Positions 36,318-45,427 of a stretch of DNA of 62,025 nt are shown piece by piece (position 1 is the first letter of the stretch; every line of letters starts with the position of its first letter). The DNA is from Bordetella parapertussis (GTDB lineage Bacteria > Pseudomonadota > Gammaproteobacteria > Burkholderiales > Burkholderiaceae_C), in the NCBI GenBank assembly GCA_945861305.1, contig CAMATW010000011.1:1-62025 (forward strand). Reading direction: 5' to 3'. The notes under the pieces were generated by a model, which was not told where the DNA came from, ran no database searches, and saw only the letters and a list, made by a program, of their open reading frames with translations. The translations under genes and the position numbers were made by a program.

Positions 36318-37102
36318 TGGATTCCCTGCAACTGCCGTTGCTGCTGCACTTGGCGGATAACTGCTTGGTCTTGGGTCAACGCAATGCTGAGTGGTGTGGT
36401 CATGCCCCTGTACTGGAAGAAGACATCGCCTTGGCAAACCACAGCTTGGACTTGATTGGCCAGTCACGCTTGCTATACCAATACGCTGCAGAGTTGATCG
36501 GCAAAAGCGAAACCGAGGACAGCTTGGCGTATTTTCGTGATGCACCAGCGTTCAGAAACTTCACCTTATTAGAGTTGCCACACCACGGGCCGCTTGCCCC
36601 TAGTGGCAGTAGCCACCGCGACTTCGCCACCACCTTGGTCCGCAATTTTTTATACAGCGCTTGGGCGCTGGACACATGGTCAAGCTTGGCTCAATGCAGT
36701 GATGCGCAACTTGCAGCGATTGCCGCCAAGGCAGTCAAAGAAACCCTCTATCACTGGCAATATGCGCAAGACTGGGTGATTCGCATGGGCGACGGCACCG
36801 TGGAGTCGCAACAGCGCGCCCAAGCTGCACTGGAACACCTCATGCCGTATTCGCAAGAGTTTTGGATGCCTTTGGCCCACGCCGAGGCTGTGCAAAGTGT
36901 CGGGGCGATATTGTCCCAAGCAGACGCGCAAGCCGAGTGGCTAAAGCTGATTGACGCGGTACTTCAGCAAGCTTGTTTGAAGCGCCCACCCGATGGTGGG
37001 TTTGTGCCCAGTGGCAACCATGGCATCCATTCAGAACACTTGACTTACCTATTGGGTGAAATGCAAAGCTTGGCGCGTGCACACCCCAAGGGGGTGTGGT
37101 GA
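36317..37102 (+). CDS. paaC: 1,2-phenylacetyl-CoA epoxidase subunit PaaC
   Basis: The structural ferritin-like partner of PaaA; 261 residues from ATG 36317 (TGATG junction with paaB), with GTG 36314 as an alternative. Family landmarks are WCGHAPVLEEDIALANHSLDLIGQ (in part), RNFLYSAWALDTW, KAVKETLYHWQYA and GKHSEHLTYLLGEMQ-like NHGIHSEHLTYLLGEMQ. It is coupled at both ends within the operon. Confidence 0.97.
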   Translation: MDSLQLPLLLHLADNCLVLGQRNAEWCGHAPVLEEDIALANHSLDLIGQSRLLYQYAAELIGKSETEDSLAYFRDAPAFRNFTLLELPHHGPLAPSGSSHRDFATTLVRNFLYSAWALDTWSSLAQCSDAQLAAIAAKAVKETLYHWQYAQDWVIRMGDGTVESQQRAQAALEHLMPYSQEFWMPLAHAEAVQSVGAILSQADAQAEWLKLIDAVLQQACLKRPPDGGFVPSGNHGIHSEHLTYLLGEMQSLARAHPKGVW

Positions 37103-37611
37103 GCCTACCCATGCGCACCGACATGGCGGCGGTACATGCAGCACTAGACCAACTTTGCGACCCCGAAATACCTGTGGTGAGTTTGCGGGAGATGGGCATT
37201 TTGCGCGACGTGTACATGTCAGACACAGGTGTTGATGTAGTTATTACACCCACTTACAGCGGTTGTCCGGCGATGGAACAAATCCACGACGATATTTTGC
37301 AAAGTCTTCAACAACTCGGTGTGCAAGGTCAAGTCAAAACCCAACTTGCCCCCGCATGGACCACCGACTGGATGAGCGACAGCGCCAAAGAGAAATTGAG
37401 AGCTTATGGGATTGCCCCGCCAAATTGCCAAAGTACAAGCATGGCTCAGGTGGTGCGTTTCACCCGTCGATTGCAAGATGACGTGGTTGCGTGCCCCATC
37501 TGTGGCTCGAGCAACACCACCATCACCTCGGCTTTTGGCTCCACTGCATGCAAAGCATTGTGCAAATGTTTGAGTTGCCAAGAGCCTTTCGACTATTTCA
37601 AGCCCTACTGA
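37099..37611 (+). CDS. paaD: Phenylacetate pathway Fe-S assembly-like protein PaaD
   Basis: A 170-residue protein with an N-terminal DUF59/MIP18 domain (LCDPEIPVVSLREMGILRDV; ITPTYSGCPAME) and a C-terminal Cys-rich zinc-ribbon (CPICGSS, then CKCLSCQEPFDYFKPY). PaaD is thought to help mature the epoxidase or its reductase cluster. The GTG at 37099 overlaps the paaC stop (GTGA); a GTG at 37096 and an ATG at 37111 are alternatives. It is followed by paaE after 7 bp. Confidence 0.94.
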   Translation: MSLPMRTDMAAVHAALDQLCDPEIPVVSLREMGILRDVYMSDTGVDVVITPTYSGCPAMEQIHDDILQSLQQLGVQGQVKTQLAPAWTTDWMSDSAKEKLRAYGIAPPNCQSTSMAQVVRFTRRLQDDVVACPICGSSNTTITSAFGSTACKALCKCLSCQEPFDYFKPY

Positions 37612-37618
37612 ATTCCCC

Positions 37619-38701
37619 ATGAGCACCGTTCCCACCTTTCACAAGCTGCAAGTGGTGCGACTACGCACTGAAGGCTTGAATGGCAAGGCCATCACCTTGC
37701 ATGTACCCGACGCTTTGCGCCAAACTTTTGCTTTCAAGGCGGGTCAGTACATGGTGGTGCGTACTGATATTGCGGGCCAATCTTGTCGGCGCAGTTACTC
37801 TGTTTGCAGTACGCCAGAGCGACTGCTTGAAACAGGCGAAATTGACATTGGCGTTCGTGCAGTTACTGGCGGCATGTTTTCTGTGTGGGCCAACACCGAG
37901 TTGCAAGTCGGTCAAAGCTTAGAGGCCATGCCACCTGAAGGACGGTTTGTGTCCACCCAAGACCTTGCTCGCCATACGGTGTGCTTTGCAGCCGGTTCTG
38001 GTATTACGCCAGTTTTGTCTTTGATCGCCAGCGGTCTTGCGTCAAACGCACACAGTCGCTACAGCTTGGTGTATGGCAACCAACGCATGCAAAGCGTGAT
38101 GTTCAATGAAAACCTGCAAGACTTGAAGGACCAATACCCTCAGCGCTTGTCTCTGATACATGTACTTTCTCGCCAAGAGCAAGACATTGCCTTGTTGCAA
38201 GGTCGCATTGACGAAGACAAAGTGAAGGTGCTTACCAGCGGCCTCTTACCCGCAAGCGATATGGATGAAGTGTTTGTGTGCGGTCCCTCTGCCATGATGC
38301 AATCCACGGTTGCTGGACTGCAGCGTTCAGGGGTCACTGCTGAGCGTATTCACAGCGAGCATTTTGGTGACTTCAGCCCACAAGCCAAACCTACAACACG
38401 ACTACCCAGGGCCGACGCCAGTGCGATTGACTTGCACATCATTTGCAATGGCAAACAGCACAGCGTGCCCATGTCTGCAGATGACAACCCGTTGGTTGCA
38501 GGTCTGCAAGCCGGCTTGGATTTGCCCTACTCTTGTCGCAATGGCGTGTGCTGCACCTGTCGCGCCAAGGTCATGGAAGGGCAGGTCAGCATGCACAAAA
38601 ATTTCACCCTGACCAGAGAAGAAATAGCCCAAGGCTTTGTGCTCTCGTGCCAAGCCAAAGCGCTGACACGCAAACTGGTGCTGAGCTTCGATGAGCGCTA
38701 A
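37619..38701 (+). CDS. paaE: 1,2-phenylacetyl-CoA epoxidase reductase PaaE
   Basis: NADPH-dependent electron donor for PaaABC. The 360-residue protein has an N-terminal FAD/NAD(P)H ferredoxin-reductase module (GQYMVVRTDIAGQSCRRSYS; FAAGSGITPVLSLI). A C-terminal plant-type [2Fe-2S] domain carries the cysteine motif YSCRNGVCCTCRAKV (near residue 305) and the distal Cys in VLSCQAKA. It ends the paa operon 3 bp from the convergent metF. paaK, paaG, paaZ and other later-pathway genes are not present here. Confidence 0.97.
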   Translation: MSTVPTFHKLQVVRLRTEGLNGKAITLHVPDALRQTFAFKAGQYMVVRTDIAGQSCRRSYSVCSTPERLLETGEIDIGVRAVTGGMFSVWANTELQVGQSLEAMPPEGRFVSTQDLARHTVCFAAGSGITPVLSLIASGLASNAHSRYSLVYGNQRMQSVMFNENLQDLKDQYPQRLSLIHVLSRQEQDIALLQGRIDEDKVKVLTSGLLPASDMDEVFVCGPSAMMQSTVAGLQRSGVTAERIHSEHFGDFSPQAKPTTRLPRADASAIDLHIICNGKQHSVPMSADDNPLVAGLQAGLDLPYSCRNGVCCTCRAKVMEGQVSMHKNFTLTREEIAQGFVLSCQAKALTRKLVLSFDER

Positions 38702-38704
38702 GTC

Positions 38705-39553
38705 TTAAACACCCAATCTTAGGTTGTGACAAATTTGTTTGACCGCAGTGCTTTGGTTCATGGTGTAGAAATGCAAACCAGGCACGCCAGCAGTCATCAA
38801 CTGATCGCACAAATCTGTCACCACCTCTAAACCAAATGCTTTGATGGATGCGCTGTCGTCGCCATAAGACTGCAAGCGCAAGCGAATCCAACGTGGAATT
38901 TCTGCGCCGCACGCGTCTGAAAAGCGCATCAATTGCGTTGAACTGATGATGGGCATGATGCCTGCAACCACTGGGATGTCCGCGCCATGTTGGTAGGCTT
39001 CATCGACAAAGCGGAAATACGCATCGGTGTTGTAGAAGTATTGGGTGATGGCCGAGCTTGCCCCCGCTTTGACCTTGGTCAAGTAGGCTTGTACATCTGA
39101 ATCAGGCGACTTCGCTTGGGGATGCACTTCAGGGTAGCAACCCACCTCTATATGAAAGTGGTCGCCTGTTTCTGCACGAATAAAAGCCACCAATTCACTG
39201 GCATATCGAAACTCGCCAAAAGTGCCGTGACCACTGGGCAAGTCGCCACGCAAAGCCACCATACGGCGAATGCCTGCCGCTTTGAACTGTGCCAACTGTT
39301 CACGCACGCTGTCGCGGGTAGCACCAATGCAAGAAAAGTGTGGGGCTGCGTCATGGCCTTCAGCCAAGATGGCTTGCACTTGTTGCAAAGTACCGTCTTG
39401 GGTAGAACCACCCGCGCCATAGGTGACACTGAAAAAATCCGGCTTCAATCTGTACAAGTCATGTCTAACCTTTACCAGTTTGTCAGCACCTTCAGGGGTT
39501 TTAGGTGGGAAAAATTCAAAGCTGATAGGGGTGGTTAGTGTGGCGTCGCTCAT
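38705..39553 (-). CDS. metF: Methylenetetrahydrofolate reductase
   Basis: Reduces 5,10-methylene-THF to 5-methyl-THF for methionine synthesis. The 282-residue FAD TIM barrel starts at ATG 39553 and contains ISFEFFPPKTPEG (active-site Glu), FFSVTYGAGGST, MVALRGDLP and GVPGLHFYTMN. The ATG overlaps the tlyA stop (ATGA), so metF is the last gene of the riboswitch-controlled ahcY-tlyA-metF operon. Confidence 0.97.
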   Translation of the reverse strand: MSDATLTTPISFEFFPPKTPEGADKLVKVRHDLYRLKPDFFSVTYGAGGSTQDGTLQQVQAILAEGHDAAPHFSCIGATRDSVREQLAQFKAAGIRRMVALRGDLPSGHGTFGEFRYASELVAFIRAETGDHFHIEVGCYPEVHPQAKSPDSDVQAYLTKVKAGASSAITQYFYNTDAYFRFVDEAYQHGADIPVVAGIMPIISSTQLMRFSDACGAEIPRWIRLRLQSYGDDSASIKAFGLEVVTDLCDQLMTAGVPGLHFYTMNQSTAVKQICHNLRLGV

Positions 39554-40302
39554 GCAGGACTCCTGAGGTGAATGAAAAATTCGCGGTTGCCATCGCCGCC
39601 GGTGATTACACTGGGCAACCAATGCGCCACCTGCAAGCCCACATCTTGGGCTGCACTGCGCAAGCGATCTTCTACTTGCACATACTTGGCAGGGTCTTGG
39701 ACCAAGCCGCCTTTGCCAATGTCTGTGGCTTGCAATTCGAACTGCGGTTTGACCAACAACAACATCTGGCCTTGTTCTGACAGCAAGGTTGTCAATGCCG
39801 GCAGTACCAGCGTCAAGGAGATGAAACTCAGATCGGCCACGATCAAAGCAAAGCCATGCGCATGACTACACTGCGCCAAACTCAGTTCTCTTGCATTGCA
39901 ATGTTCTATGCAAACAACGCGAAGATCTGCACGTAAGCGAGGATGAAGTTGACTATGGCCAACATCCACACCCGTCACCTGTGCGGCACCTTGCTGCAAC
40001 AAACAGTCGGTGAAACCTCCCGTCGACTGACCCACATCTAGACAAGTCCAGTCTTTGACTTGCAAGCCTGTGGCACGCAAAGCACCTTCGAGCTTCAAGC
40101 CTCCACGCGAGACATAGCGGGTCTCGGCATCGTCTTGCAGCAGCAACTCTGCGTCTAGGGGCAACACAGCCCCATTCTTGTCAATGCGCTGCCAGGCTTG
40201 CTGGCCAACTCGCCAATCCACGCCTGCAGCGATCAATCGCTGCGCTTGTGAACGCGAGTTGGCCAAACCGCGCTCGACCAGCAACTGGTCTGCGCGCGGC
40301 AT
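39550..40302 (-). CDS. tlyA: TlyA-family rRNA 2'-O-methyltransferase/hemolysin-like protein
   Basis: A 250-residue protein with an N-terminal S4 RNA-binding domain (RADQLLVERGLANSRSQAQR). An FtsJ/RrmJ-like SAM methyltransferase domain follows: YVSRGGLKLEGAL, CLDVGQSTGGFTDCLL, IVADLSFISLTL, LLVKPQFE. The K-D-K-type catalytic residues of this fold are compatible with 2'-O-methylation of rRNA. It sits 1 bp after ahcY and overlaps metF by 4 bp. A SAM consumer is therefore placed inside the methyl-cycle operon. Confidence 0.93.
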   Translation of the reverse strand: MPRADQLLVERGLANSRSQAQRLIAAGVDWRVGQQAWQRIDKNGAVLPLDAELLLQDDAETRYVSRGGLKLEGALRATGLQVKDWTCLDVGQSTGGFTDCLLQQGAAQVTGVDVGHSQLHPRLRADLRVVCIEHCNARELSLAQCSHAHGFALIVADLSFISLTLVLPALTTLLSEQGQMLLLVKPQFELQATDIGKGGLVQDPAKYVQVEDRLRSAAQDVGLQVAHWLPSVITGGDGNREFFIHLRSPA

Positions 40303-40303
40303 A

Positions 40304-41737
40304 TCAGTAGCGGTAAGTGTCAGCTTTGTAAGGGCCGGCTTTGCTCACACCAATGTAAGCGGCTTGCTCGTCGGTGAGTTCGGTCAGCATGGCGCCGACT
40401 TTTTCGAGGTGCAAACGTGCCACTTTTTCGTCCAAATGCTTGGGCAGCACGTAGACCTTGCCAGATTCGTATTCGCCCTGCTTGGTGAACAACTCGATCT
40501 GAGCGATCGTTTGGTTGGCAAAGCTCGCGCTCATCACAAAGCTGGGGTGGCCTGTCGCACAGCCCAAATTCACCAAACGGCCTTTGGCGAGCAAAGTGAT
40601 TTTTTTGCCATCAGGGAAGATGATGTGATCGACTTGGGGCTTGATCTCGTCCCACTTCAGTTTCTCAAGCGCGGCGACATCGATTTCGTTGTCGAAGTGA
40701 CCGATGTTGCAGACGATGGCTTCGTCTTTCATGGCGGCCATGTGTTCGTAGCGGATCACGTTTTTGTTGCCGGTGGCAGACACGAAGATGTCGCACTTGT
40801 CGGCGGCATATTCCATGGTCACAATTTTGTAGCCTTCCATCGCAGCTTGCAAAGCGTTGATCGGGTCGATCTCGGTCACCCACACCTGAGCACTCAAAGC
40901 GCGCAGGGCTTGGGCAGAACCTTTGCCCACGTCGCCGTAACCGGCGACCACAGCCACTTTGCCGGCGATCATCACGTCGGTGGCGCGCTTGATGGCGTCC
41001 ACCAAAGATTCGCGGCAACCGTAAAGGTTGTCGAACTTGCTCTTGGTGACTGAATCGTTCACATTGATAGCGCGGAACATCAAGCTGCCATTGGCGGCCA
41101 TTTCGTTCAAACGCAACACGCCGGTGGTGGTTTCTTCGGTCACGCCGATGATGTGCGCACCTTTACGGCTGTACCAAGTGGGGTCCACGGCCAATTTGGC
41201 TTTGATGGCGCTGAAGAGGCAAACCTCTTCTTCGCTGCCAGGGTTGTTCAATAAAGACGCATCAGTTTCAGCGCGTTTGCCCAAGTGCATGAGCAGGGTG
41301 GCGTCGCCGCCGTCGTCCAAGATCATATTGGGGCCTTCGCCCACAGCACCCTTGGCCGCGAACTCAAAAATGCGGTGGGTGTAGTCCCAGTAGTCATCCA
41401 GAGTTTCGCCTTTGTAGGCGAACACCGGTGTGCCATTGGCCACCAGCGCTGCGGCTGCATGGTCTTGGGTGGAGAAGATGTTGCAAGAGGCCCAACGCAC
41501 TTGAGCGCCTAGGGCTTGCAGGGTTTCGACCAGCACAGCGGTTTGTATGGTCATGTGCAGCGAACCGGTGATTCGTGCACCCTTCAAAGGCTGGGCTTTG
41601 GCGAACTCTTGGCGAATCGCCATGAGGCCGGGCATTTCAGTTTCGGCGATTTTGATTTCTTTGCGACCCCAGTCGGCCAAGCTCATGTCGGCGACGTGGA
41701 AATCAGTGGTTTGGGCAGGTTTTAAAGATGCATTCAT
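40304..41737 (-). CDS. ahcY: Adenosylhomocysteinase (SAH hydrolase)
   Basis: Hydrolyses S-adenosylhomocysteine to adenosine and homocysteine with bound NAD. The 477-residue protein has [17 protein letters not shown], the NAD-binding [27 protein letters not shown] and the C-terminal [17 protein letters not shown], ending in the NAD-contacting KPDYYRY-like YKADTYRY. It includes the roughly 40-residue insertion of bacterial SAHHs. It is preceded by an SAH riboswitch, so expression should rise with its substrate. Confidence 0.99.
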   Translation of the reverse strand: MNASLKPAQTTDFHVADMSLADWGRKEIKIAETEMPGLMAIRQEFAKAQPLKGARITGSLHMTIQTAVLVETLQALGAQVRWASCNIFSTQDHAAAALVANGTPVFAYKGETLDDYWDYTHRIFEFAAKGAVGEGPNMILDDGGDATLLMHLGKRAETDASLLNNPGSEEEVCLFSAIKAKLAVDPTWYSRKGAHIIGVTEETTTGVLRLNEMAANGSLMFRAINVNDSVTKSKFDNLYGCRESLVDAIKRATDVMIAGKVAVVAGYGDVGKGSAQALRALSAQVWVTEIDPINALQAAMEGYKIVTMEYAADKCDIFVSATGNKNVIRYEHMAAMKDEAIVCNIGHFDNEIDVAALEKLKWDEIKPQVDHIIFPDGKKITLLAKGRLVNLGCATGHPSFVMSASFANQTIAQIELFTKQGEYESGKVYVLPKHLDEKVARLHLEKVGAMLTELTDEQAAYIGVSKAGPYKADTYRY

Positions 41738-41820
41738 GCGAGGCTCCTAAAAGGTTCAGGGCCACTGACGCAGTTCTTCAAGCACTTGGGGGACCGAGGT
41801 GCTCACCTCACGTTGTCAGT

Positions 41821-41890
41821 GGGTGAGCGCAGTTGGAAAAGGTTCCGAGCCTCACCTGTTCAGTTTTGAACCGGTTGCAGCGCTCCTCGG
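41821..41890 (-). promoter_or_regulatory. S-adenosylhomocysteine (SAH) riboswitch aptamer
   Basis: Transcribed on the minus strand toward ahcY. It begins CCGAGGAGCGCTGCAACC, continues GTGAGGCTCGG and ends ACTGCGCTCACCC. The CCGAG/CTCGG helix (P1), the GAGCGC/GCGCTC pairing and the TGCAACC core match the published SAH riboswitch architecture, known upstream of ahcY in beta- and gammaproteobacteria. Downstream, GGTGAGC (41807-41801) can pair with GCTCACC (41828-41822) of the aptamer, giving a mutually exclusive structure. This suggests how ligand binding is read out. Confidence 0.9.
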
Positions 41891-41897
41891 TAAAGTC

Positions 41898-41903
41898 ATT
41901 GTA
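41898..41903 (-). promoter_or_regulatory. Putative -10 box of the ahcY operon
   Basis: TACAAT on the minus strand. The expected transcription start at about 41891 coincides with the first base pairs of the SAH aptamer (41890), as expected for a riboswitch transcript. The -35 region is weak. The box overlaps a possible TTGTAA -35 element (41899-41904) of the divergent kinase gene. Confidence 0.5.
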
Positions 41904-41955
41904 ATAGTTTTAAAGTGACTACTTAAAATGACCTGTATTCTAAAGGACTTTAGCC

Positions 41956-43749
41956 ATGAACAACCCCAACTACCGGTTTTATTTGTGGGTTCTGCGCAAA
42001 CTACCGCCCAGACTGAGAAGCACGCAAAATTTTTATTTTTTGCTTAACTCTTTTTTTGCGGTGGTATTTTTAGTTCCTATCGGCCCGTTGATGCTATGGC
42101 TGCAAAACCCTTACGCAGGTTGGTCATGCTCAGCTGCTGCCGTGGTGTTATCTGCCAATATTTTGCTATGGCGCAAAGGCCTTTCCCTGCTGTGGGTGCA
42201 TGGGATTTACCAAACCGTTTTGATGTTTTTGATTTACTACAACGCCGCCATGACCTACGGTGTATCGGCCACCATGTTGGTATTCATGGGTGTGGTGCCC
42301 ATGCTGCCGGTGTTCACCGTCGGCCGAGCATGGGCACTTTTTTGGGTGCTGCTGAGTTTTGTGCTGTTGGGCTTGTTACTGGCCTTGCAATTGAATGATT
42401 ACTTACCCATTCGGGCCGGTTTGGATTGGCACAACCTGATGCAAAGCGCGGTATGCATCGTGGTGCTGGAGTGCACCCAAATCATTTTGGTATTTGTGTA
42501 TGACTCGGCCAATTCGCAAAACTTAGCCAACTTGCATCGAAAAAATATCCGGCTGGCGAAACTGTCTTCCGCTCTGATGATTGCTGACTCCCACAAGGAC
42601 AAGTTTTTGGCCATGGTCAGCCACGATATGCGAACCCCGCTAAACGCAGTCATCGGCTACCTGGGTTTGTTGGGTGACAACAAGCAGTTATCTGAAGAAT
42701 CCAAAGACTTTGTCAATAGTGCCCAACACGCTGCAGCGCATTTGCTGACGGTCATCAATGACCTGCTGGATTTTTCTCAAATCCGTTTAGGTCAGTTGAC
42801 CTTGCATCCGCAAGTTATCAACCTACCCTTGGTGATTCAGCAAACATTTCACACCTTAAGCAACCAAGCGAATGAGGCCCAACTCGATTACAACATCGAC
42901 ATCAGACCACAAGTGCCGACATGGGTTTTGTTGGACCAAAACCGCTTGTCTCAGATACTGATCAACCTGTTGGGCAATGCCATCAAATTCACCCCTAAAG
43001 GAAACGTGCATTTGCATGTCAGCGTAGCAAATTCAAACGACACTATGGAGCTTGTCTGCCGCATTGAAGACACCGGTATAGGTATGTCCCCTGGCCAACA
43101 AGAACGTATCTATCAACCCTTTACCCAAGTGCATGACACCGCAACCTCTTTACGGTTAAGTGAACCCATGCGTGGCAATGGCTTGGGTTTGGCTATCACG
43201 CAAAGTTTGGTGAAAAGCCATTTTGGCCGCCTACAACTACAAAGCGCACTTGGCAAAGGCTCGGTGTTTACGCTTTACCTGCCCATCACGGTCAGCGCGC
43301 TGCCTGCCAACCCTGTGCCCGTTTTCAATTTAGCCACCAGCCAAGACATGTCGCCCATTCATGTGCTGGTGGTCGATGACAACGATGTCAACCGCTTGAT
43401 CGTCTCCACCACTTTGATGCGCAGTTTCCCCAATGCCATCATTGAGGAAGCAGCTAATGGACAGCAAGGTTTGGACAAAATGCGTCTGACCGTTTTTGAT
43501 CTGGCATTGATCGACTTGGTCATGCCGGACTTGGACGGATCTGAAGTGGTGGCAATGGTTCGCAAGTCCTGCCCCGAACCCTATCGCAGTGTGCCGGTGA
43601 TTGCATTGACCGCCAATGTGGCACAAGATGCGATTGACCGATGCAAAGCTGCGGGTGTGGACGAGGTATTGGCCAAACCTTTTGACCGTCAAACGCTTAT
43701 CCGTGCTGTGCGTCATTACACCGTTGACAAAGACCTGCCCAAGGCATGA
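41956..43749 (+). CDS. Membrane hybrid sensor histidine kinase/response regulator
   Basis: The 597-residue protein has about five to six transmembrane segments in residues 25-185 and no PAS or other recognisable sensor domain. These are followed by HisKA with H223 (AMVSHDMRTPLNAVIGYL), HATPase_c (NLLGNAIKFTP; EDTGIGMSPGQ; GNGLGLAITQSLV) and a C-terminal receiver domain with acceptor D520 (LALIDLVMPDLDG). AAAGGA precedes the ATG. There is no adjacent response regulator gene, so its output partner is unknown. It is divergent from the SAH-riboswitch operon, sharing a 218-bp intergenic region. Confidence 0.92.
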   Translation: MNNPNYRFYLWVLRKLPPRLRSTQNFYFLLNSFFAVVFLVPIGPLMLWLQNPYAGWSCSAAAVVLSANILLWRKGLSLLWVHGIYQTVLMFLIYYNAAMTYGVSATMLVFMGVVPMLPVFTVGRAWALFWVLLSFVLLGLLLALQLNDYLPIRAGLDWHNLMQSAVCIVVLECTQIILVFVYDSANSQNLANLHRKNIRLAKLSSALMIADSHKDKFLAMVSHDMRTPLNAVIGYLGLLGDNKQLSEESKDFVNSAQHAAAHLLTVINDLLDFSQIRLGQLTLHPQVINLPLVIQQTFHTLSNQANEAQLDYNIDIRPQVPTWVLLDQNRLSQILINLLGNAIKFTPKGNVHLHVSVANSNDTMELVCRIEDTGIGMSPGQQERIYQPFTQVHDTATSLRLSEPMRGNGLGLAITQSLVKSHFGRLQLQSALGKGSVFTLYLPITVSALPANPVPVFNLATSQDMSPIHVLVVDDNDVNRLIVSTTLMRSFPNAIIEEAANGQQGLDKMRLTVFDLALIDLVMPDLDGSEVVAMVRKSCPEPYRSVPVIALTANVAQDAIDRCKAAGVDEVLAKPFDRQTLIRAVRHYTVDKDLPKA

Positions 43750-43795
43750 GCGGCACACAACACCGCTATGATCGCTTCAATAGCTTAGAAGACCT

Positions 43796-45427
43796 ATGAC
43801 GACTGTTCTCGACGAAGTGCGCCGCCGGCGCACTTTTGCCATCATCTCCCACCCCGACGCGGGCAAAACCACCCTCACCGAAAAACTTTTGCTGTTTTCC
43901 GGTGCGATTCAAATCGCCGGTTCGGTCAAAGCGCGCAAGGCCTCGCGCCACGCGACCAGCGACTGGATGGAGATTGAAAAGCAACGCGGCATCTCGGTCG
44001 CGTCATCGGTCATGCAAATGCTGTACCGCGAGCACGTCATCAACCTGCTCGACACCCCAGGCCACAAAGACTTTTCCGAAGACACCTACCGCGTGCTGAC
44101 CGCTGTGGATTCCGCGCTGATGGTGATCGACGCGGCCAACGGTGTAGAAGCGCAAACCCGCCGCTTGATCGAGGTTTGCCGACAACGCGAGACGCCCATC
44201 ATCACCTTTGTCAACAAAATGGACCGCGAGGTGCGTGACCCCTTGGACATCTTGGACGAGGTCGAGCGCGAACTGGGCATGCCCTGTGTGCCCATGACCT
44301 GGCCGGTGGGCCAAGGCAAATCGTTTGGCGGTATCGTCAATTTGCGCACCCAAGCGATGACGGTGTTCGAGTCGGGTAGCGAGCGCTTGCCGCAAGACTT
44401 TGAAACCGTCCCCCTGACTGAGCAAGGCAGGTTGGCCGATCGCTTTGGTTTGGAATGGCAAACCGCCATGGACAGCATGGAGTTGGCCACGGGTGCCTCA
44501 CCCACGTTTGACCGCGAAGCGTTTTTGGCCGGCAAACAAACCCCCGTGTTTTTTGGCTCAGGTGTGAACAACTTTGGTGTCATGGAAGTGCTCGATGCCT
44601 TGGTGGACTTGGCGCCCTCACCTGGGCCGCGCATGAGCCATTTGCTGGTGAACAAACAAGCCGTCGACAAAACCGTGCAGCCCGAAGACACCGGTTTTTC
44701 GGGCGTGGTGTTCAAGGTGCAAGCCAATATGGACGCCAACCACCGCGACCGCATTGCGTTTGTGCGCGTGGCCTCGGGCCGTTATGCACCGGGCATGAAG
44801 CTGAAAGTGCAGCGCAGCAGCAAAGAATTGCGCCCAACATCAGTCGTTACATTCTTGAGCCAACGCCGCGAAGCGGTGGACGAGGCCTATGCGGGTGACA
44901 TCATTGGCTTCACCACCCACGGTGGCGTGCAACTGGGCGACACCATCACCGACGGAGCGGCCTTGCAATTCACCGGCTTGCCTTTTTTCGCGCCCGAAAT
45001 GTTCATGACCGTGATCTTGAAAAACCCGCTGCGCACCAAGCAACTGCAAACCGGCTTGGAGCAACTCGGTGAAGAGGGTGCCATCCAAGTGTTCAAACCC
45101 GAGATGGGCGGCGCCATGCTGTTGGGCGCAATTGGTCAGTTGCAGTTTGAAGTGGTGCAGCACCGCTTGCGTGGCGAATACGACTGCGATGTGCGACTGG
45201 AAAACAGCAGCTACACCGGTGCGCGTTGGATCACCGCCGACACGCCGGCAGAGCTGAAAGAGTTCATCAACGCCTACCCACAGCGCATGGCTACCGATGC
45301 CGCCCACTCTCTGGCGTATTTGTGCACCTCGCCCTATGACGTGCGATTGGCCCAAGAGCGTTTCCCCAAAATTCACTTTCACCCGCTGCGCGAGCATGCG
45401 GGCTTAGCGCTGGGATCGGCTGGCTGA
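43796..45427 (+). CDS. prfC: Peptide chain release factor 3
   Basis: The GTPase that recycles RF1 and RF2 after translation termination. The 543-residue protein has G1 SHPDAGKTTLTEKLL, G2/G3 segments GISVASSVMQM and LDTPGHKDFSEDTYR, and NKMDRE. The RF3-specific C-terminal domain ends FHPLREHAGLALGSAG. It abuts the convergent uvrA with no gap (the two TGA stops form TGATCA). Confidence 0.98.
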   Translation: MTTVLDEVRRRRTFAIISHPDAGKTTLTEKLLLFSGAIQIAGSVKARKASRHATSDWMEIEKQRGISVASSVMQMLYREHVINLLDTPGHKDFSEDTYRVLTAVDSALMVIDAANGVEAQTRRLIEVCRQRETPIITFVNKMDREVRDPLDILDEVERELGMPCVPMTWPVGQGKSFGGIVNLRTQAMTVFESGSERLPQDFETVPLTEQGRLADRFGLEWQTAMDSMELATGASPTFDREAFLAGKQTPVFFGSGVNNFGVMEVLDALVDLAPSPGPRMSHLLVNKQAVDKTVQPEDTGFSGVVFKVQANMDANHRDRIAFVRVASGRYAPGMKLKVQRSSKELRPTSVVTFLSQRREAVDEAYAGDIIGFTTHGGVQLGDTITDGAALQFTGLPFFAPEMFMTVILKNPLRTKQLQTGLEQLGEEGAIQVFKPEMGGAMLLGAIGQLQFEVVQHRLRGEYDCDVRLENSSYTGARWITADTPAELKEFINAYPQRMATDAAHSLAYLCTSPYDVRLAQERFPKIHFHPLREHAGLALGSAG

